Below, piece by piece: positions 60,426-64,000 of a DNA stretch of 64,000 nt. Position 1 is the first letter of the stretch. Every line of letters starts with the position of its first letter. The position numbers and the translations under genes were made by a program. The DNA is taken from assembly GCA_009767595.1 (NCBI GenBank), contig VSDK01026424.1, positions 165,532 to 229,531 on the forward strand, given 5' to 3'. Below the pieces are notes generated by a model. The model did no database searches. It had not been told where the DNA came from and saw only the letters and a program-made list of their open reading frames with translations. The DNA is from Symbiodinium kawagutii. Lineage: Eukaryota; Sar; Dinophyceae; Suessiales; Symbiodiniaceae.

Positions 60426-61517
60426 TTTCTCAAATACAGATTATTCTGAGCTGCCTGGTTGTACCCATATGATGTTGTTGGTTTGCCTACCGTAGATCTG
60501 GTTGGGTTCACTGTTCAAACAGCTGGGTGCGCCATCCAATTGGATCACTTGCGGGATTGGGGCACCCGCCATGTCAGCTGAGCAACCTCCCTATCAACTC
60601 TGGTGGTCATTTCTGGATTAATAATCCGCGGTTGATGGAGAATGAACAGTTTGAAAACCAGTTAGATTTGGAAATCTGTCCACCAAAGATCAAAGCAAAA
60701 ACACCGGTGTAAACATTCCAGTCAACATTGCCCTCTGGGAATTTAAGACGGCAACAAGATAAGCAAACACAATTTGCCTGAATCCGCCCAGATTGTTGAC
60801 TTGCATGTGTATCCCCACTTAGTGACTGGGTACATTCAGCATGGTCATAGGGTTTACAAGCCACCATTTATCTTCGGAGTCCAAAGTGACACACTGTGCA
60901 AAATCATCAATGTGTCCACCAACATGATGCATCTCAAAGATATTCAAACATGTTAGCATTGGAATCATGTATGGCAGCTCTGAAGATACGGCCTATGAAC
61001 ACCGTCCAACGGTGAAAACCGCAAGTTCATGATTGATGGAGAATGATGGCCACTGATGATCGGAATGAGATTCAATTCAAACAAAAACACACCAGTCTCA
61101 ACAAATTTGGATATTGATGATGGTGAAGCATTAACCTGAATCTCAACAACGCCGTGAACAATTCTGAAGCCAGTTCTTGCCAGCCATCGATAAACCACGG
61201 GTTAATCGTCACTAGTTATTAGCCAGTGCAAACCATGGGCAACCACTGCAAACCATTACTAAACCATTGACGAATCAAAAAACACACATTAGTTAACCAT
61301 AATCAGTAACTGTGAACATATTATCTTTAACAAGCCATCAATTGGTTCAACCTTCAACAAACCATAAAACATCTTCTTATCAACCATTACAACCCATTCA
61401 TCAACCATTGGTTAATTTTCAATATCATTCACAATCATTGAGCATCAATCAACCATTCGCCAACCACTCGCTAAGCATTAAGCATCCTTAAATCAACCAT
61501 TAACCAATCATTCATCT
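60426..61517. other. Spacer and ACCATTAACC repeats
   Basis: Moderately AT-rich DNA, then dense AACCATT words at 61200-61510. The frames at 60607-60867 and 60965-61198 are unconvincing. Confidence 0.35.
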
Positions 61518-61646
61518 GGCTGTGGGTCAAAACCCCGTACACCCTGATTCCCCATCATTAACTATTGTTTTCCCTATAGTTTGTTGAATATTATCCACCA
61601 TGAAATTGCTTTGTTAATATTTGCTTTGTTAATATTGACCCACAGC
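61518..61646. mobile_element. Family A element with internal duplication
   Basis: GGCTGTGGGTCAAAACCC to AATATTGACCCACAGC. CATCT flanks both ends (61513-61517 and 61647-61651). TTGCTTTGTTAATATT is duplicated inside. Confidence 0.7.
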
Positions 61647-61684
61647 CATCTACCATTCACCAACCACGAATGATCATCGCCCAC

Positions 61685-61805
61685 AACCTGACCGAACCAC
61701 GAACCTTCGCCGCACGGCGCAGCTCCTTGGGCATGGTCATCCAAGCTCGGCCGAAGGAGCGAAGGGACTTGCGGATGGTCAAACCGCAGAGGAGATCCTG
61801 GGAGC
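61685..61805 (-). CDS. Putative basic exon
   Basis: The minus frame reads SQDLLCGLTIRKSLRSFGRA then WMTMPKELRRAAKVRGSV with high GC3. CGGTCAG|GTTGTG at the end is a good donor. It is basic, possibly nucleic-acid-binding. The plus frame is also open and arginine-rich. Confidence 0.4.
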
Positions 61806-63144
61806 GAAACGGTGAACGATGGACTTCATGAAGTGCTTAGTGTTGTTGGAGAAGGGTTAAAGGTAATGAGGTGGTTAATTAACTGCTTAAAGGTGGTTAA
61901 TCAAGTGGTGAATCAATAAAGTGGTTTAACAAAGGTGAATCAAAACCGGTTAGTAAACTGGTCAATAAAGTGCTTAAAGGTAATGAGGTGCTTAATCAAG
62001 TGGTGAAAATTGGTGAAACGTAAAGTGGTTTACCAAGCGGTTCATTCCTGAACAAATCCTGAAAGTTTGGTGGTTAATATGGTGGTTAGCTAACGTTGGT
62101 TAGTTACCATTGGTTAGTTCAGGATGGTTAACTGATGGGTAACTCATGGCTGACGATGGTAAAAATGGGTGGTGAATTTGGTGGTTAATGTTGGTTGGGG
62201 ATGGTTGACCGATGGTAAATGATTGGTGCAATGAAAATCAGGCCGCGTTTCAAACTTGGTGTCGTTCGTTGATTTCTTTCTGGTGAAAGATCGTAAGGTG
62301 GTTCATGTTGCTTGAGGATGGTTCTTTCGCGGTGGATTTGTTGTGGGTGACGGGAAACTGATGAATGTTTGATTGTGGTTGATCATGGTGAAACTGGTTC
62401 ATCTTGGATAGTGATCCTGAAAATAAGCGGTTCAAACTGGCCTTGGCCCACAATGGTTCATAGTGGCGCTGATGGCTGGTATTGGTTGATCAGGGCTCAT
62501 GATTGCCTAAAAGCTTGATGGTTGGCGGTTGATTGCGGTTCAACTGTTGGTACTGGTTTGACTTTGTTATGTTGACTACGTCCCATGGTTGGTTTTGACC
62601 CCATACTTGTTAGTGATGTCCCCACATTTGTTGGTTGCACCTTTTGCTTTCATTATATCCTGTGGCTGGTTCTCTTTTGTAACATGTTCCAGCATCTCGG
62701 CATTGGCTCCGGTGGAAGTAGCGACTGGGTACAGTATAGTGTGGCAAAATCAAAACATATACCAACCATTATAACCATTGGTGAAGATGGAAGGAAACCA
62801 TATGATGGACAAATCATGGGTGATGGACAAGCCAGCAATCAACCAGCTACAGCTATGTTTACAGCCGCCAACGAAGCTACAGCGATGAATCACCTTGTGA
62901 TCGAACAAAAACATCGCTGAAAAAAACATCGAAAAATCTAAGATCATATCTTGGATCTTGGCCCATCCACGCTTGTGCGCTAACCTATTCTAAACTAACG
63001 GCGGCAGAGCGCATCGGTGCGAACGCTAAAGAATGAAAAGGTGCCAGGAAGGCACAAACATCAACATCATTGACAATGATGTGGCCTGATATGTCTTGAC
63101 GTTTCAACGGCGCATGACAAGCAGCGATGGGAAGAATGGCAGCA
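61806..63144. repeat. GGTGGTTAATCAAGTGG repeats and spacer
   Basis: G/T-rich orientation of the degenerate repeat at 61850-62240. A plus frame at 62585-62920 is open (GSSDWVQYSVAKSKHIPTII) but lacks clear coding character. Confidence 0.35.
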
Positions 63145-63442
63145 TCAAGCCTTGGCTGGGCACCGTCGACGCAACCTGCGCATTTGCTTGCTGCCGCAGC
63201 TGGCGCTGGAGGGAGCTGGCGGTGGAGCTTGTGGGGCCTCCTCTTCAGCGATTGCACGGAATCGTGGCTCTGAATCCGGCAAAGAGCAAAGCCATGAGAA
63301 GGTTTTGCGCTGTGGCATATTGTGAATCATTCGCCATCAACGCTTCTTCCATAGCAAGGGCCTCGCGATAGCGAAGAACTAGGTTCTCCCCGTGATTGGA
63401 AGGGATCGCGTCTCGCGTGCCAAAGGGCGTTTCATGTCCCAT
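63145..63442 (-). CDS. Coding region with overlapping frames, unknown family
   Basis: From ATG 63442 the minus frame reads MGHETPFGTRDAIPSNHGEN then LVLRYREALAMEEALMANDS and AQNLLMALLFAGF to a stop at 63245. A second minus frame then carries on as FRAIAEEEAPQAPPPAPSSA and RLRRRCPAKA. FRA occurs in both frames at the overlap, so a frameshift near 63270 is likely. The first part is helical, the second proline-rich and basic. Not recognised. Confidence 0.45.
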
Positions 63443-63635
63443 TCTGGCTCAGTGCCCCGATTCCTTTTAGATTACCGTTGATTGTATTGCCACCAGTGCC
63501 TGGCCTCATTGGCCAGGATATTATCTTTGGTCCTGAAGCATCTTGTTCCTGCGTTGCCACATAAGCTGTCCATGTTTGGTCAGCATCTGAGAATCTCAAA
63601 AGCATGCTTTCTCCAGGTAAGCTTGAATCACTCAA
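63432..63635 (-). CDS. Putative exon upstream of 63145-63442
   Basis: The minus frame reads MLLRFSDADQTWTAYVATQE then PMRPGTGGNTINGNLKGIGA with a stop at 63432. It is protein-like. It overlaps the start of the next coding frame by 11 bp in a different frame. The two may be joined by an intron or separated by an indel. Confidence 0.4.
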   Translation of the reverse strand: MSDSSLPGESMLLRFSDADQTWTAYVATQEQDASGPKIISWPMRPGTGGNTINGNLKGIGALSQNGT

Positions 63636-63639
63636 GCAA

Positions 63640-63830
63640 AAATCACTGACTGGCTTGAACTGGCGCCGCCTGAGGCGGCGAGATGCTTCTGCCGACCACT
63701 ACGTTTACTGATTTGCCTTCCTGCAAATTCAATTGCATCATAAGCCCGGGCCACAACTGCTGCAATGGATGGTCAGCCTGGATTGAAAGCAAGCAGGTTA
63801 CCGCAGCCAACAAACACTGCGAGCTCAGAA
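63640..63830 (-). pseudogene. Coding-like block with in-frame stop
   Basis: The minus frame reads ELAVFVGCGNLLAFNPG, a TGA, then PSIAAVVARAYDAIEFAGRQ and ISKRSGRQKHLAASGGASSS. The TGA sits where TGG would fit. The helical first half and basic second half look coding. It is probably part of the same unit as 63145-63635. No family is recognised. Confidence 0.4.
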
Positions 63831-64000
63831 CCCAAGGATTTTACTACAAGCAGATGTCAGCAGGCTTTTGCAGTTCTGAAGTCTCAAAGCGCACACCGCT
63901 ACGAGCAACCCTTGAGTCCACAAAATCTTCGCTTCACGGAGAGAAGCAGCGATTTCAGGCGTGCCAGTTGGTGGGACCAGATTACACCAATGTCTTTTCA
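63831..64000 (-). CDS. Coding-like edge of window
   Basis: The minus frame reads RHWCNLVPPTGTPEIAASLR then EAKILWTQGLLVAVCALRLQ. It runs off the window edge, so it is partial. The frame differs from the block at 63640-63830. Confidence 0.35.

Overview
The window looks like a dinoflagellate nuclear genome, probably from Symbiodiniaceae or a relative. The evidence is indirect: (1) a very large LINE-type retroelement whose first reading frame starts with a cytosine-C5 DNA methyltransferase, a combination known from dinoflagellates; (2) tiny GC-rich coding islands of about 100-200 bp, several with GT/AG borders, scattered in kilobases of degenerate AACCATT/TGGTTGATGATGG sequence; (3) remnants of families I associate with dinoflagellates (an AlkB-like oxygenase, a P-loop protein, a tyrosine recombinase, a TIR-like FLSHTW segment). 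I see no rRNA, tRNA, CRISPR array or bacterial-type operon. Ten N bases at 45493-45502 mark a scaffold gap.

Layout. 1-33.4 kb: repeat-rich DNA with small exon candidates, mostly on the minus strand, plus an AlkB-like block at 30.7-31.3 kb and many short inverted-repeat elements. 33.4-43.0 kb: one apparently full-length LINE (33435-43043, minus strand), flanked by a 15-bp target-site duplication. Its ORF1 (1475 aa) carries a DNA methyltransferase, a Ulp1/C48-like cysteine peptidase signature and a C-terminal coiled coil. Its ORF2 (1672 aa) carries an AP-type endonuclease, reverse transcriptase, a CCHC-like knuckle and RNase H. The two ORFs share one frame and are separated by a single stop codon in the context TGA-CTA-G, a known readthrough motif. 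ORF2 has no usable ATG, so a readthrough polyprotein is the simplest reading. 43.0-64.0 kb: more repeat-rich DNA with exon islands, including a tyrosine-recombinase remnant at 58.6-59.0 kb and coding-like blocks at 63.1-63.8 kb.

The short elements fall into at least four families. Family A (termini GGCTGTGGGTCAA/TTGACCCACAGCC, about 90-150 bp) and family B (termini around TTTCTCAAAATAGGGG, about 90-180 bp, one 270 bp) are most abundant. Copies are often bordered by 4-8 bp duplications resembling CATAT, CATTTG or CATCT. Several abut coding-like ORFs, and in some cases removing the element plus one duplication copy leaves an open frame. This fits intron-creating transposons (introners), known in dinoflagellates, but many of the joined frames are short and chance is not excluded. 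Most exon calls here rest on reading frame, codon character and plausible splice borders only; functions are named only where motifs are clear.
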